Source: G965220305 sp965220305 (GTDB lineage: Bacteria; Chloroflexota; Dehalococcoidia; Lucifugimonadales; UBA3495). Taken from it: a stretch of 64,000 nucleotides of DNA. How positions within the stretch are numbered: position 1 is the first letter of the stretch; each line of letters starts with the position of its first letter. The position numbers and the translations under genes are program-made. Shown here piece after piece: positions 15,416-23,954 of this stretch. The stretch lies in assembly GCA_965220305.1 (NCBI GenBank), contig OZ244817.1, forward strand, positions 3,534,001 through 3,598,000. The letters run 5' to 3'. The notes below the pieces were generated by a model. That model worked only from the letters and a program-made list of their open reading frames with translations, was not told the DNA's origin and ran no database searches.

Positions 15416-17257
15416 CTAGGTGACCTTCTCCTGTAGGACAGGCCGGATGGCTTCCACCAAGGGAGGCAGGTACTCTTTCCAGTCCCCGATGATTCCGAAG
15501 TCGGCGGCCTGAAAGATGGCGGCCCGGCGGTTCTGGTTGATGGCGAGTATGACCCCGGCCTTCTGGATGCCCACCGTGTGGTTGAATGCCCCCCGAATTC
15601 CCACCGCCAGGTAGACCTTTGGGGCAATGGTGCGACCGCTGATGCCGACCTGCACCTGGTGGGGAAGCCAGCCCGAATGCACCACGTTTCGGGTGGTCGC
15701 CAGGACAGCTCCGATGGACTGGGCCAACTCCTGCATCCGGGGAAGGTTCTCAGGGCCGCCGATGCCCATGCCCACGCCCATCGCTATCTGAGCCTGGGTA
15801 AGCTCGATGGCCCCAAGCTCCGCCTCTTGGTGCTCTTCAATGGTCTTGATGTCGGCGCCGGTAAAGGGTGGGGCGATTATGTTTTCGGTAACCGGGGCAA
15901 TGGGCTCCGGCTCGATGGGCGTCAACAGGCCGGGCCGTAGGGTAACCAGGTTGGGCAGGGTCTTGGAGAGGATGGGAGCGATGACGTTGCCGCCGAGGGC
16001 GGGCTTCAACTGCACCAACTGGCCCTGCTCGTTGATTTCCAGGTCGATAGCGTCGCCCGTCAGGCCCAACTGCAACCGAGCAGCAATGCGGGAGGCCAGG
16101 TCTCGACCGTCGGCGGTGGAGGCAAACAGGACAGCGTAGGGCTGGGCGGCTGCAACGGCCCCGCCCAGGGCCTGGCTGACGGCTCGGCAGCAGACCGGCC
16201 CCATGCCGGTATTGTCTAGGACCAAGACCCGGTCGGCCCCGTATTCAGACAGTTGGCGGGCCAAATCATCGTTGGGAGGGCCAATCAGGACCGCGACCAC
16301 TTCGCTCTTGGTGGAAGCTGTCAACTCCCGGCTCTTGCCCAGCATCTCCAGGCTTACGTGACGCAACTCACTGCCGGCGGTTTCGGCCACCACCCAGATG
16401 CTCTTATCGCGGCTGCCTGGATAACGGTCTGATTGGACTTCGGGAGCGCTGGCAGCCTCTTGTTCGGAGAGCGCGTCCAGCCGCTCCCGCAATAGCTGGG
16501 CCACCTGGGCCGCCGCCGCCGGAGGCTCTTCGTCGCTGATGACTACTGCCGACCGGTTGGGTTCCACCAAGCGAATATCCTCGACCCAAGTGGGGGAACC
16601 CTCCAGGCCGAATTGGGATAGGTCGGACGATAATTGGGCGCAGCCGATTTCCGCAATCGGCTTTTCCTCGGCCTCTTCCAGTTCGTCGGGCCCCGGGTAT
16701 GCTTCCTCGGCGATTCCCTCAGTCACGCAGACCAGGGCCGGCAGGGAGCACTCTATAACCTGGTAGCCCTCGTCGGTGGCCCGCTCGGTAACAATCGTGT
16801 TGGAGTCGGCCCGGTACTCCAGCTTGCGCACCTGGCTGATGTGGGGAATGTCCAGCAGCTCCGCCACCTCGGGGCCAACCTGCCCGGTTTCGGCGTCGGC
16901 GCTGTTGCGGCCACAGATAATCAGGTCCGGGCTCTCCTGCTTCAGCGCCAGCGCCAGGGCCCGGGCTGTAGCCAGGGTGTCCGACCCGGCCAGGGCGCGG
17001 TCAGTGAGCAGTACCGAGCGGTCTGCGCCCAGAGCCATGCACTGCAACAGCCCGTCCCGGGCCTGGGGAGGGCCCATGGTAATAGTAATTACCTCGTCCT
17101 CGGCCCCGGACTTCATTTCCACCGCTTTGATGACGCCCAACTGGTCGAAGGGGTTTACCTCTGAAGGGACGCCCTCTCTGATTATGGTCTTGTTCTCGTA
17201 GTCAAACTGGATTCGGGAAACTACCGGAACGTACTTGACGCAAACTGCGGTCTTCAT
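15416..17257 (-). CDS. Fused electron transfer flavoprotein, beta-alpha
   Basis: 613 residues joining both ETF subunits in one chain. Residues 1 to about 255 are EtfB (MKTAVCVKYVPVVSRIQFD, the EVNPFDQLGVIKAVEMK and DLIICGRNSADAETGQVGPE segments). A Glu/Ala-rich linker leads to EtfA (about 290-613), whose FAD domain shows GISGRTIAPKVYLAVGIRGA, IQKAGVILAINQNRRAAIF and ADFGIIGDWKEYLPPL. It would carry electrons from a flavin dehydrogenase to the respiratory chain. Separate etfA and etfB are the norm; the fusion is in one frame with no stop. The gene follows pncB by 118 bp. No acyl-CoA dehydrogenase or ETF:quinone oxidoreductase is in the window. Confidence 0.9.
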   Translation of the reverse strand: MKTAVCVKYVPVVSRIQFDYENKTIIREGVPSEVNPFDQLGVIKAVEMKSGAEDEVITITMGPPQARDGLLQCMALGADRSVLLTDRALAGSDTLATARALALALKQESPDLIICGRNSADAETGQVGPEVAELLDIPHISQVRKLEYRADSNTIVTERATDEGYQVIECSLPALVCVTEGIAEEAYPGPDELEEAEEKPIAEIGCAQLSSDLSQFGLEGSPTWVEDIRLVEPNRSAVVISDEEPPAAAAQVAQLLRERLDALSEQEAASAPEVQSDRYPGSRDKSIWVVAETAGSELRHVSLEMLGKSRELTASTKSEVVAVLIGPPNDDLARQLSEYGADRVLVLDNTGMGPVCCRAVSQALGGAVAAAQPYAVLFASTADGRDLASRIAARLQLGLTGDAIDLEINEQGQLVQLKPALGGNVIAPILSKTLPNLVTLRPGLLTPIEPEPIAPVTENIIAPPFTGADIKTIEEHQEAELGAIELTQAQIAMGVGMGIGGPENLPRMQELAQSIGAVLATTRNVVHSGWLPHQVQVGISGRTIAPKVYLAVGIRGAFNHTVGIQKAGVILAINQNRRAAIFQAADFGIIGDWKEYLPPLVEAIRPVLQEKVT

Positions 17258-17375
17258 CCGCTGGCTGCTCCTCTTTGTGGTGTGGGGGATTTCCTATGGA
17301 AAGGGCTGCCGTTGGGCCGATTTTTGGAGGCGCTGGACCTACCGAGGGGCAAAGTCCAAGACCCCAGCAGCCCTT

Positions 17376-18770
17376 TCAGTCCGACTCGATTACCGGATTG
17401 TCGGCGAGGATCCGGTCCTGCACCTGGGCCGTGAGTCGGTTCAACTTAGGGCTGAATACCACCGGATAGGATGGTGGGTTGCGCAACCACTTATGGTGCT
17501 GGTCCAGGGACTCAAAATCTTGGACGAAGCGCTCTCGAATAGTCTCCAGGCTGGGGTTTAGCGCAACCCGTTGACCACCCTCAATTACGGGTTGCAGCAG
17601 TGGTTCTCCCCCTGGCAAGGCTTCATCAGCCAACCCAACAATATCCTGGTAAAAGATGCCTTCGGGCCTACGTAGTCGAAAGACCTGCTTGCGTCCCGGG
17701 GCGTAGGCCTTGTCCTGGCTCAACTTGGTCACGGGGCGCCCGTCGTACTCCACCAGCTTGTAGACCATATCGGAGTGGGGAGCATCTCCGGATACCCCCA
17801 CCCTGGTGCCGACCCCGAAGAGGTCTATGGCGGCGCCAGCCCGCAACAACGACTCCAACTCGTACTCGTCCAGGCCGCCGCTGGCCAGAATCTTTACGTA
17901 GTCCAGTCCGGCGCTGTCCAATATTTGCCGCACCTGCAAACTGAGTTGATGAAAGTCCCCGGAGTCCAGGCGTACCCCCACCAAGCGATTACCGGCGGTT
18001 TCCATCTCTTTAGCCACTTCCACCGCGTTCCAGGCCCCGGAGATGGTGTCGTAGGTGTCCAGAAGCAGGATGGTTCGATGGGGGAAGGTGTCGGCGTAAA
18101 CTCGGAAGGCTTCAATCTCCGAGGCAAAGCTGGAAATGAAAGAATGGGCCATGGTTCCGGCGGGGGGGATGCCGTAACGCTGGGCTGCCAGGACATTGCT
18201 GGTAGACTGGAACCCGGCAATGTAGCTGCATCGGGCCATCTTTAGGGCCGCGTCGGTGCCGTGGGTGCGGCGAGCGGCGAAGTCGGCCAAGGGTCTACCC
18301 TGGGCTGCGTAAACGCACCTGGCCGCCTTGGTCGCCAGCAGCGTTTGAAAGTTTACCTGGTTGATGATGAAGGTCTCAGCCAGTTGGGCTTCGATGATAG
18401 GGGCTCTAATTTCCAGGACCGGCTCGTTGGTGAAGTAGAGGCGCCCCTCGGGAATGGCTCGTACATCGCCGGTGAACCGCAGTCCTGCCAGGTACTCCAA
18501 GAAATCCTCGGTGAATAGGCCGGTGGAACGCAAATAGCCGATGCTTTCCTGGCCGAAACTCAGATTCTCCAAGTAGTCCAGCACGTCCTCCAAACCAGCG
18601 GCGACGAGGTAGCCGCGGTTGGGAGGGTACCGCCGGATAAACAGGCTGAAAGATGCCCGGGCAAACATCTCATGCCGGAAGAAAGCCTGGGCCATGGTCA
18701 ACTCGTACAGGTCGGTGAACAGGCCCAGGTCCTGGGAAGGAAGGGGAAGGTTAGCCGCTTCAAATGGCAT
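17376..18770 (-). CDS. pncB: Nicotinate phosphoribosyltransferase
   Basis: 464 residues. Converts nicotinate and PRPP to nicotinate mononucleotide in NAD salvage. Family marks: LGLFTDLYELTMAQAFF at the N-terminus, the FAARRTHGTDAALKMAR motif with the phosphorylated His, GTMAHSFISSF, VRLDSGDFHQLS and FGVGTRVGVSGD near the phosphate-binding loop. Length and motif order fit the PncB2-type enzymes. It starts 35 nt after the end of the GrdB-like gene and precedes etfBA. Confidence 0.93.
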   Translation of the reverse strand: MPFEAANLPLPSQDLGLFTDLYELTMAQAFFRHEMFARASFSLFIRRYPPNRGYLVAAGLEDVLDYLENLSFGQESIGYLRSTGLFTEDFLEYLAGLRFTGDVRAIPEGRLYFTNEPVLEIRAPIIEAQLAETFIINQVNFQTLLATKAARCVYAAQGRPLADFAARRTHGTDAALKMARCSYIAGFQSTSNVLAAQRYGIPPAGTMAHSFISSFASEIEAFRVYADTFPHRTILLLDTYDTISGAWNAVEVAKEMETAGNRLVGVRLDSGDFHQLSLQVRQILDSAGLDYVKILASGGLDEYELESLLRAGAAIDLFGVGTRVGVSGDAPHSDMVYKLVEYDGRPVTKLSQDKAYAPGRKQVFRLRRPEGIFYQDIVGLADEALPGGEPLLQPVIEGGQRVALNPSLETIRERFVQDFESLDQHHKWLRNPPSYPVVFSPKLNRLTAQVQDRILADNPVIESD

Positions 18771-18805
18771 CAGATTCTACAAGCCCCCGGGCGTTGCCGT
18801 TCCTT

Positions 18806-19903
18806 CTATACAAACCTGCCGCTGGCCCGGAGTTCCAGCGTGGCGATGGAATTGACCATCTCCCGCAGGGCGTCCAGGGTGGCGGTGTCCAGGACTTCTT
18901 CCAGGTGTGCCGCCCGTCCAACTTGGGTGCGCAAAGCGTTGGCCAGTCCGGGTATGGCGTTGGGGTTGGCCTCTTCCTCGGACAGCCGGCTTTCCAAATA
19001 TTGCCGGTATTCCCGGGTCAGTTTGGCCATGTTGTCCAATGCCTCCCCGATGGCTTCGGCTTGGGGGTGGCGCGGCCCCTGGGAGTCGCCCCGGAACACT
19101 GGTTGCTCCGGCGCCGGGAAGCGACGCCAACGGTAGGGTAGTTCCACGATGGTCCCGGGAGATTGTATCTGGTAGGCGGCTTCCAGGGCGGCGGTCAGGA
19201 CTGCCCGCTGCTGGACGGGCTTCCCGGCCTCGCCAACCTGGTTGCCAGCCGGATAGCGCAGGTACATGGCCCGTGGCGTGCCTACCGACCCGGTGATGTG
19301 GGGCTGCACCGTCATGGATATGGTAGCCACCCCAGCGCCCTCAACCTGGTTCTGCACCAGCCCAACGGACCGGTGACATATTGGTCAACCGCAGGTCAGG
19401 AAGAGCAGGTCAACTCCGTCAGCCTTGTACCGGCGGGCTATTTCCGGCGCAGTCTCTTCGATTAGGTGGGCCGGGTCAGGGTTGAAGCCCATGATGTTGT
19501 AGGCCACGGGCGCGACGCCGCCGATGGTCCCTTCTGACTGCAACTCGCGCAGCCGGTCCAAGGGGAACATGCAATTCACGTCCCGGTCGGCGTCGACGTG
19601 GTTGTAGTGGGTATGGGTAATGGCGAGTTCCGAGGAATCGACATCCATCGGTATTTCTCGGAAGGATGGGTCGCCGTGGGCGTTGGCTACGTCGAAGGGG
19701 ACATCCGACTTCAGGTGAACACCGCCGGTGGTCAACAGGCCAACGGTGCACTGGGACAATGGCTTGGTTAGGGGAGTCCAGTTGACCCGCTCATTACGCA
19801 CGTCCCGGGTGCCGGTGTGTCCGGTTAGGATGCGGTTCATCCACTGCTGGAACTTTTCGGCCTCAGCAGCCGTGAACTCCCAGGAATTGTATTCCACTGA
19901 CAT
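18806..19903 (-). CDS. GrdB-like reductase subunit, probable selenoprotein with in-frame UGA
   Basis: Read as one 365-residue protein with UGA at 19385-19387 decoded as residue 173. The first part (LTTGGVHLKSDVPFD, HTHYNHVDADRDVNCMFPLDR, NIMGFNPDP) and the second (SVGLVQNQVEGAG, TIVELPYRWRR) are the two halves of the glycine/sarcosine/betaine reductase selenoprotein B family. They lie in the same frame with no gap in the expected match. The junction reads LLFLTCG-UGA-PICHRSVG, so UGA would supply the Sec of a redox UxxC pair. A 5-bp hairpin with a G-first loop sits 25-39 nt after the UGA, where bacterial SECIS elements lie. If UGA is a plain stop, this is a gene broken at its active site. No selA, selB or selC is in the window. 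Confidence 0.78.
19346..19360 (-). promoter_or_regulatory. Candidate bacterial SECIS hairpin
   Basis: On the minus strand CTGGT-GCAGA-ACCAG forms a perfect 5-bp stem with a 5-nt loop starting with G, 25-39 nt after the in-frame UGA. Known bacterial SECIS apical loops lie about 16-37 nt downstream and favour G at the loop start. Short stems of this kind occur by chance, so this is supporting evidence only. Confidence 0.5.
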
Positions 19904-20000
19904 ATTGGCTCAACCCCCCAACCCGGTGGTAGGCAACTGGTGCGGGCCCGGCCCGTTGATGGTTGGTGCTATTATTCGTTAGAGCCCCTGCACCTGTCAA

Positions 20001-20154
20001 ACGATGGCCCGGCAAGGGCAGGGTCTTTCGATCGTTGCTATTGCGCTCTCCCCGCTCATCCTGAGCTTGTCGAAGGGCTGGCGAATACCCCCTCGGCTTA
20101 ACAGGCAGGCTGCTACCTGCCACCGTCATTCCCGCGAAGGCGGGAATCCAGGGG
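20001..20154. repeat. Intergenic repeats: copy 2 of the ACGATG element plus a REP palindrome
   Basis: The first part (20001-20086) matches 15091-15170, including GGTCTTTCGAT and CCCGCTCAT, and continues as a CCTGAGCTTGTCGAAGG palindrome half. At 20123-20154 follows CGTCATTCCCGCGAAGGCGG with GAATCCAGGGG, the same core as at 7044. From 20155 to 20415 I see only short hairpins (for example GGTCCC-TTCGG-GGGACC near 20309) and no gene. Confidence 0.65.
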
Positions 20155-20415
20155 TGGGGCGCTCCCGGCGGCCAGAAACCCTGGCCCTTCACCACGCACA
20201 GAACCTGTCTAACCGAGGTGGAGCGGCAACAAAGGTAACAATCGGTAGATCCTGCCGACAAGTGGCTTGGAGCACATTTGGCGCCGGGTACTCCGGCGGC
20301 CCTACGAGACAGGTCCCTTCGGGGGGACCCTTCGTACCGACAGTCAACGCTTGGCGGTGGGCCATTCCCATCGGGCTTGCGGGGCTCCGGCTGCTGGCCG
20401 GGGCGGGCGGTAGAA

Positions 20416-20599
20416 CAGGGCCTTTTCATTTTCAGCAAATGTCATTCTGAGCGAAGCGAAGAATCTGAAATCCTTCATCCGGGACCTCGTCCGAGTACCG
20501 AAGAAAAGCGATGTGGGCAAGAACTTTAGATTCTTCGCTCTGCTCAGAATGACAGAAAAGTACGGGATGACCAGGTGAGACGAGAATGAAAAGGCCCTG
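20416..20599. repeat. MITE-like nested inverted-repeat element
   Basis: Outer arms are a perfect 15-bp inverted repeat, CAGGGCCTTTTCATT (20416-20430) and AATGAAAAGGCCCTG (20585-20599). Inside, TGTCATTCTGAGC (20440-20452) pairs with GCTCAGAATGACA (20542-20554) and GAAGAATCT with AGATTCTTC. Total 184 bp, non-coding. A shorter relative lies at 29770-29843. Confidence 0.75.
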
Positions 20600-20618
20600 G
20601 GCTATAGAATGGTTGTTC

Positions 20619-20647
20619 TTGACAGGTGCTGCAACCCTTAGTACCAT
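20619..20647 (+). promoter_or_regulatory. Probable sigma-70 promoter of the SAM-cycle operon
   Basis: TTGACA (20619-20624), a 17-bp spacer and TACCAT (20642-20647), about 37 bp before the SAM riboswitch. The -35 box is a perfect consensus; the -10 box matches four of six. Confidence 0.65.
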
Positions 20648-20683
20648 AAGCCCTGTTAACAACTGAATAGCATATCTGGAACC

Positions 20684-20797
20684 CTTATCCAGAAAGGTGG
20701 AGGGAACGGCCCGATGAAGCCAGGCAACCGGTCTTGGGCGGCAACGCCGGACACGGTGCCAATTCCGACCCCCCTAATGCAGGGGAGGATAGATGAG
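20684..20797 (+). promoter_or_regulatory. SAM-I (S-box) riboswitch
   Basis: The S-box core is clear: CTTATCCAGAAAGGTGGAGG at the 5' side of P1/P2, then CGGCCCGATGAAGCCAGGCA with AACCG, the P3 arm, CACGGTGCCAATTCC, and the closing GGATAGATGAG strand. It binds S-adenosylmethionine. A terminator hairpin follows at 20816-20842, so high SAM should reduce expression of mtnA and the genes behind it. Confidence 0.95.
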
Positions 20798-20815
20798 GGA
20801 GCTTTAACTAATTTG

Positions 20816-20842
20816 AGCTTCTCTCCGGGAGGAGCTTTTTTT
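20816..20842 (+). terminator. Intrinsic terminator of the SAM riboswitch
   Basis: AGCTTCTCT (20816-20824), loop CCG and GGAGGAGCT (20828-20836), nine pairs with two G-U, then seven T. The arm overlaps sequence that can pair with the AGCTT just after the aptamer, fitting an antiterminator switch. Confidence 0.8.
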
Positions 20843-20874
20843 ATGCCCATCTACTTTGTTGCGGAGCATGTAAG

Positions 20875-21924
20875 GTGAGGGAGATTAGTCCGATTCAGTG
20901 GGCGGATGGCAGGTTGATGCTTCTGGACCAGACCCGCTTGCCCCGAGAGGAGGTCCTCCTGGACATTGGGGACTACCGGGCGGCTGCCGATGCCATAAGG
21001 GACATGCAGGTTCGAGGCGCTCCTGCCATCGGCGTGACCGCGGCCTATGCGGTGGCAATGGCAGCCCAGGAAATCCAGGCCGGGAGCCGCGAGGAGTTTT
21101 TGACTCTGCTTCAGGAACCCGCGGCCTACATCGCCGCCGCCCGTCCCACCGCCGTTAACCTGCAATGGGCGGTTGACCGGATGCTTGGCGTAGCCTCCAG
21201 CGAGCCGGAAGTGGCCCAGGTGCAACAGAGGCTACTGCAAGAAGCGCAGCGCATCCAACAGGAAGATGAGGAAATTAACCGGCGACTGGGCCAATTTGGC
21301 AAGGAGTTGCTGCCCGACGGCGGGTCGGTGCTCACCCACTGCAATACGGGTGCCTTGGCGACCGCCGGCTACGGCACCGCCTTGGGAGTAATCCGGGCCG
21401 GATGGGAATCAGGGCAGCGGTTCCAGGTCTACAATACCGAAACCCGGCCCTTCCTGCAGGGTGCGCGCCTCACCTCCTGGGAGTTCCAGCAGTTGGGCAT
21501 ACCGGCCACCTTGATTGTGGACTCGGCGGCGGGAATGTTGATGAATCAGGGGGCAATAGGTTGTGTTATTACCGGCGCCGACCGGATTGCCGCCAATGGT
21601 GATACCGCCAACAAGATTGGCACCTACTCCCTGGCGGTGCTGGCGAAGGAGAACGGCGTACCTTTCTATGTTGCGGCCCCCACCAGTACCGTGGACCTGA
21701 ATTTGCCCACCGGCGCGGACATTCAAATCGAGCAGCGGGCTTCCCAAGAGGTTACCCACTTCCAGGGTAGTGCAACAGCGCCCGAAGGAACAACGGCTTT
21801 CAACCCAGGATTTGACGTTGCCGACCATCGCTACATAACCGCCATCATTACCGAGGCGGGCATTGCCCGGCCACCTTACTTGGAGAGTCTAAAACTGGCC
21901 GTCAGCGCGGCCTCAGGCAACTAA
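20875..21924 (+). CDS. mtnA: S-methyl-5-thioribose-1-phosphate isomerase
   Basis: 349 residues, GTG start with GGAG 8 nt upstream. Isomerises methylthioribose-1-phosphate to the ribulose form in methionine salvage. Marks: RGAPAIGVTAAYAVAMAA near residue 50, the active-site Cys in LTHCNTGALATAGYGTALG, TRPFLQGARLTSWE, and the catalytic Asp in ITGADRIAANGDTANKIGT. First gene after the SAM riboswitch, which fits its pathway. The later salvage genes (mtnK or mtnB-E) are not in the window. Confidence 0.95.
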   Translation: MREISPIQWADGRLMLLDQTRLPREEVLLDIGDYRAAADAIRDMQVRGAPAIGVTAAYAVAMAAQEIQAGSREEFLTLLQEPAAYIAAARPTAVNLQWAVDRMLGVASSEPEVAQVQQRLLQEAQRIQQEDEEINRRLGQFGKELLPDGGSVLTHCNTGALATAGYGTALGVIRAGWESGQRFQVYNTETRPFLQGARLTSWEFQQLGIPATLIVDSAAGMLMNQGAIGCVITGADRIAANGDTANKIGTYSLAVLAKENGVPFYVAAPTSTVDLNLPTGADIQIEQRASQEVTHFQGSATAPEGTTAFNPGFDVADHRYITAIITEAGIARPPYLESLKLAVSAASGN

Positions 21925-22000
21925 CTCGGCTATCCGGACCAAGGATATTCAAAGGAAGTGCCCAACCATCGCTAGTATTGACCAACAGAGCCGTCGCCGC

Positions 22001-23065
22001 ATGGCGAGGACCGGCCTAACGGCCTCGGATGATGAAAAAGCCTGCCCGGGATACCTTCTCTATTCACCCATGAGTGGGGACGGCGAGACCCTTCTCCTGG
22101 ACACCAAGGGAGAGGTGGTCCATCGGTGGGACCTGCCCTACCCGCCGGGCCTTTACGGCTATCTGCTGCCCAACGGCAACCTGTTCTACGGCGGCAAGAT
22201 ACGGGATGACACCTGGGAACGGTTTCCCGCCTGGAAGCGGTTCAAGGGCGGCGTGATGCTGGAAGCCGACTGGGACGGAAATATCCTCTGGGAGCACTGG
22301 GACCGGGACCACCATCACGACGCCCGCCGGACTCCCTCGGGCGGGGCCATCTATCTGACGGTAGAGCCCGTTCCCGATGACTTGGCGGGCCGGGTTAAAG
22401 GGGGAGTGCCCGGCACTGACCAGGAAGGCATGTGGGCCGATGTGGTGGTGGAGGTCGACGCCTCCGGGCAGCGCATTTGGGAATGGCGCGCCCTGGACCA
22501 CCTGGACTTCGAGACGGACCAGGTGACGTTCAACGACCTGCGAGACGAATGGAGTCACGGCAACACGGTGGCGCTCCTGCCCGACGGCAACGTCATGGTC
22601 AGCTTCCGCAACATATCCACTGTGGCGATTATAGAAAAAGCCAGCGGCAGGTTCCTCTGGAAGCTGGGCTACGATGTCCTATCCCAGCAGCACGACCCCA
22701 GCCTTTTGCCCAACGGCAACGTGCTTATATTCGACAATGGCTCCCACCGGCGCAACCTTGCCCTGCCCTTCTCACGGGTGATAGAGGTGGCCCCCTCGAC
22801 CAATGAAATTGTTTGGGAATATCAGGACTCTCCTCCTTATAATTTCTTCAGCCCCTACATATCCGGGGCCCGCCGGCTCCCCAACGGCAACACCCTCATC
22901 ACCGAGGGTATGTTTGGCCGAATGTTCCAGGTGACGCCGGAGGGTGAGGTGGTATGGGAGTATATCAACCCCCACTTCTATATCGACGTGGAAGGAATGT
23001 TGGTCAACCGGGTGTTTCGGGCCAGCCATTACCAGGCCAATGAAATTCCAAGGCTAATCGAGTAA
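22001..23065 (+). CDS. Arylsulfotransferase (ASST)-family beta-propeller protein
   Basis: 354 residues. Repeated blades of the type PNGN(L/V)(L/F) followed by an aromatic-rich strand (YLLPNGNLFYGG, ALLPDGNVMVSF, SLLPNGNVLIFDNG, RRLPNGNTLITEG) and W-E-(W/H/Y) turns (ILWEHW, RIWEWR, IVWEY, VVWEYI) define the arylsulfotransferase fold. Conserved His residues in RDHHHDARR and EWSHGNT could be the sulfate-transfer site. No signal peptide is evident, unlike periplasmic AssT. It lies between mtnA and mtnP in the SAM-controlled operon, an odd place for such an enzyme. The real substrate is unknown. Confidence 0.8.
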   Translation: MARTGLTASDDEKACPGYLLYSPMSGDGETLLLDTKGEVVHRWDLPYPPGLYGYLLPNGNLFYGGKIRDDTWERFPAWKRFKGGVMLEADWDGNILWEHWDRDHHHDARRTPSGGAIYLTVEPVPDDLAGRVKGGVPGTDQEGMWADVVVEVDASGQRIWEWRALDHLDFETDQVTFNDLRDEWSHGNTVALLPDGNVMVSFRNISTVAIIEKASGRFLWKLGYDVLSQQHDPSLLPNGNVLIFDNGSHRRNLALPFSRVIEVAPSTNEIVWEYQDSPPYNFFSPYISGARRLPNGNTLITEGMFGRMFQVTPEGEVVWEYINPHFYIDVEGMLVNRVFRASHYQANEIPRLIE

Positions 23066-23069
23066 GTCC

Positions 23070-23942
23070 GTGCAGAGAAGAGAAGCAACCATAGCGATAA
23101 TCGGCGGCAGCGGCCTCTACGAGATGGAGGGCCTGCTCAACGTCCAGTACATCGATGTCGATACCCCTTTCGGCAGCCCCAGTGATGCCATCGTCGTCGG
23201 CTCCTTGGAGGGAGTGCCCGTGGCCTTCCTGCCCCGGCACGGGCGAGGCCACCGGCTGAACCCCAGCCACATCCCCACCCGGGCCAACATCTACGCGCTG
23301 AAGAGCCTGGGGGTCCAGCGCATTATCTCGGTCAGCGCGGTGGGCAGCCTGAAGGAAGAATTGGCGCCCCTCGACCTGGTTATTCCCGATCAACTCATCG
23401 ACCGTACCCGGCAGCGGGACAACACCTTCTTCGATCAGGGGCTGGTGGTCCACGTGGGATTTGCCGACCCCTTCTGTCCCGCCAGCAGCAAACTGATTCA
23501 AAAGAACGCCCAGGAGTTGGGCATCACCACCCACGCCGGCGGGACTATGGTGGTAATGGAAGGTCCGGCCTTCTCCACCAGGGCCGAGTCCTTCATGTAC
23601 CGGTCCTGGGGGGCCGACATCATCGGGATGACCGCCTTACCCGAGGCCAAGCTGGCCCGGGAAGCGGAGATGTGCTACGCCACCATGGCCTGGGTTACTG
23701 ACTATGATTGCTGGCACGAAACCAACGAGGACGTAACGGTAGAATTGGTGGTGCAGAACCTGCAAAGGAACGTGCTCAATTCCAAGGAGTTGATAAGCCA
23801 AGTTGTGCCTCAACTGGTGGAAGGACTGGACTGCACCTGTCCGTCGGCCTTGGCCGACGCCATCATCACCCATCCCCAGGGCGTTCCCGAAGACATCAAG
23901 CACAAGCTGGCCCCCATTGTGGGCCGGTATATGAACATATAA
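23070..23942 (+). CDS. mtnP: S-methyl-5'-thioadenosine phosphorylase
   Basis: 290 residues, GTG start four bases after the ASST stop. Cleaves methylthioadenosine with phosphate, giving the substrate of MtnA. PNP/UDP phosphorylase fold: IIGGSGLYEM at the start, the phosphate-site RHGRGHRLNPSHIPTRANIY, ISVSAVGSLKEELAPLD, MEGPAFSTRAES and GMTALPEAKLAREAEMCYA, the last being the MTAP-type base-recognition signature. C-terminus DYDCWH is also typical. Confidence 0.95.
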   Translation: MQRREATIAIIGGSGLYEMEGLLNVQYIDVDTPFGSPSDAIVVGSLEGVPVAFLPRHGRGHRLNPSHIPTRANIYALKSLGVQRIISVSAVGSLKEELAPLDLVIPDQLIDRTRQRDNTFFDQGLVVHVGFADPFCPASSKLIQKNAQELGITTHAGGTMVVMEGPAFSTRAESFMYRSWGADIIGMTALPEAKLAREAEMCYATMAWVTDYDCWHETNEDVTVELVVQNLQRNVLNSKELISQVVPQLVEGLDCTCPSALADAIITHPQGVPEDIKHKLAPIVGRYMNI

Positions 23943-23954
23943 TGGAGGTTGATC

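Noticed and set aside
18806..19903. Two separate genes (19903-19385 and 19357-18806)
   Set aside because: Same frame, only 27 bases between the UGA and the second frame's start codon, and both match adjacent parts of one protein family; the in-between codons also match (PICHRSVG).
20155..20415. tRNA, selC or other structured RNA
   Set aside because: Hairpins are present but no T-loop, anticodon arm or known RNA core could be found by eye.
20004..20450. Frames of 148 and 191 residues over the 20-kb gap
   Set aside because: Consist of translated repeats (for example the reading of CGTCATTCCCGCG), on both strands, without start signals.
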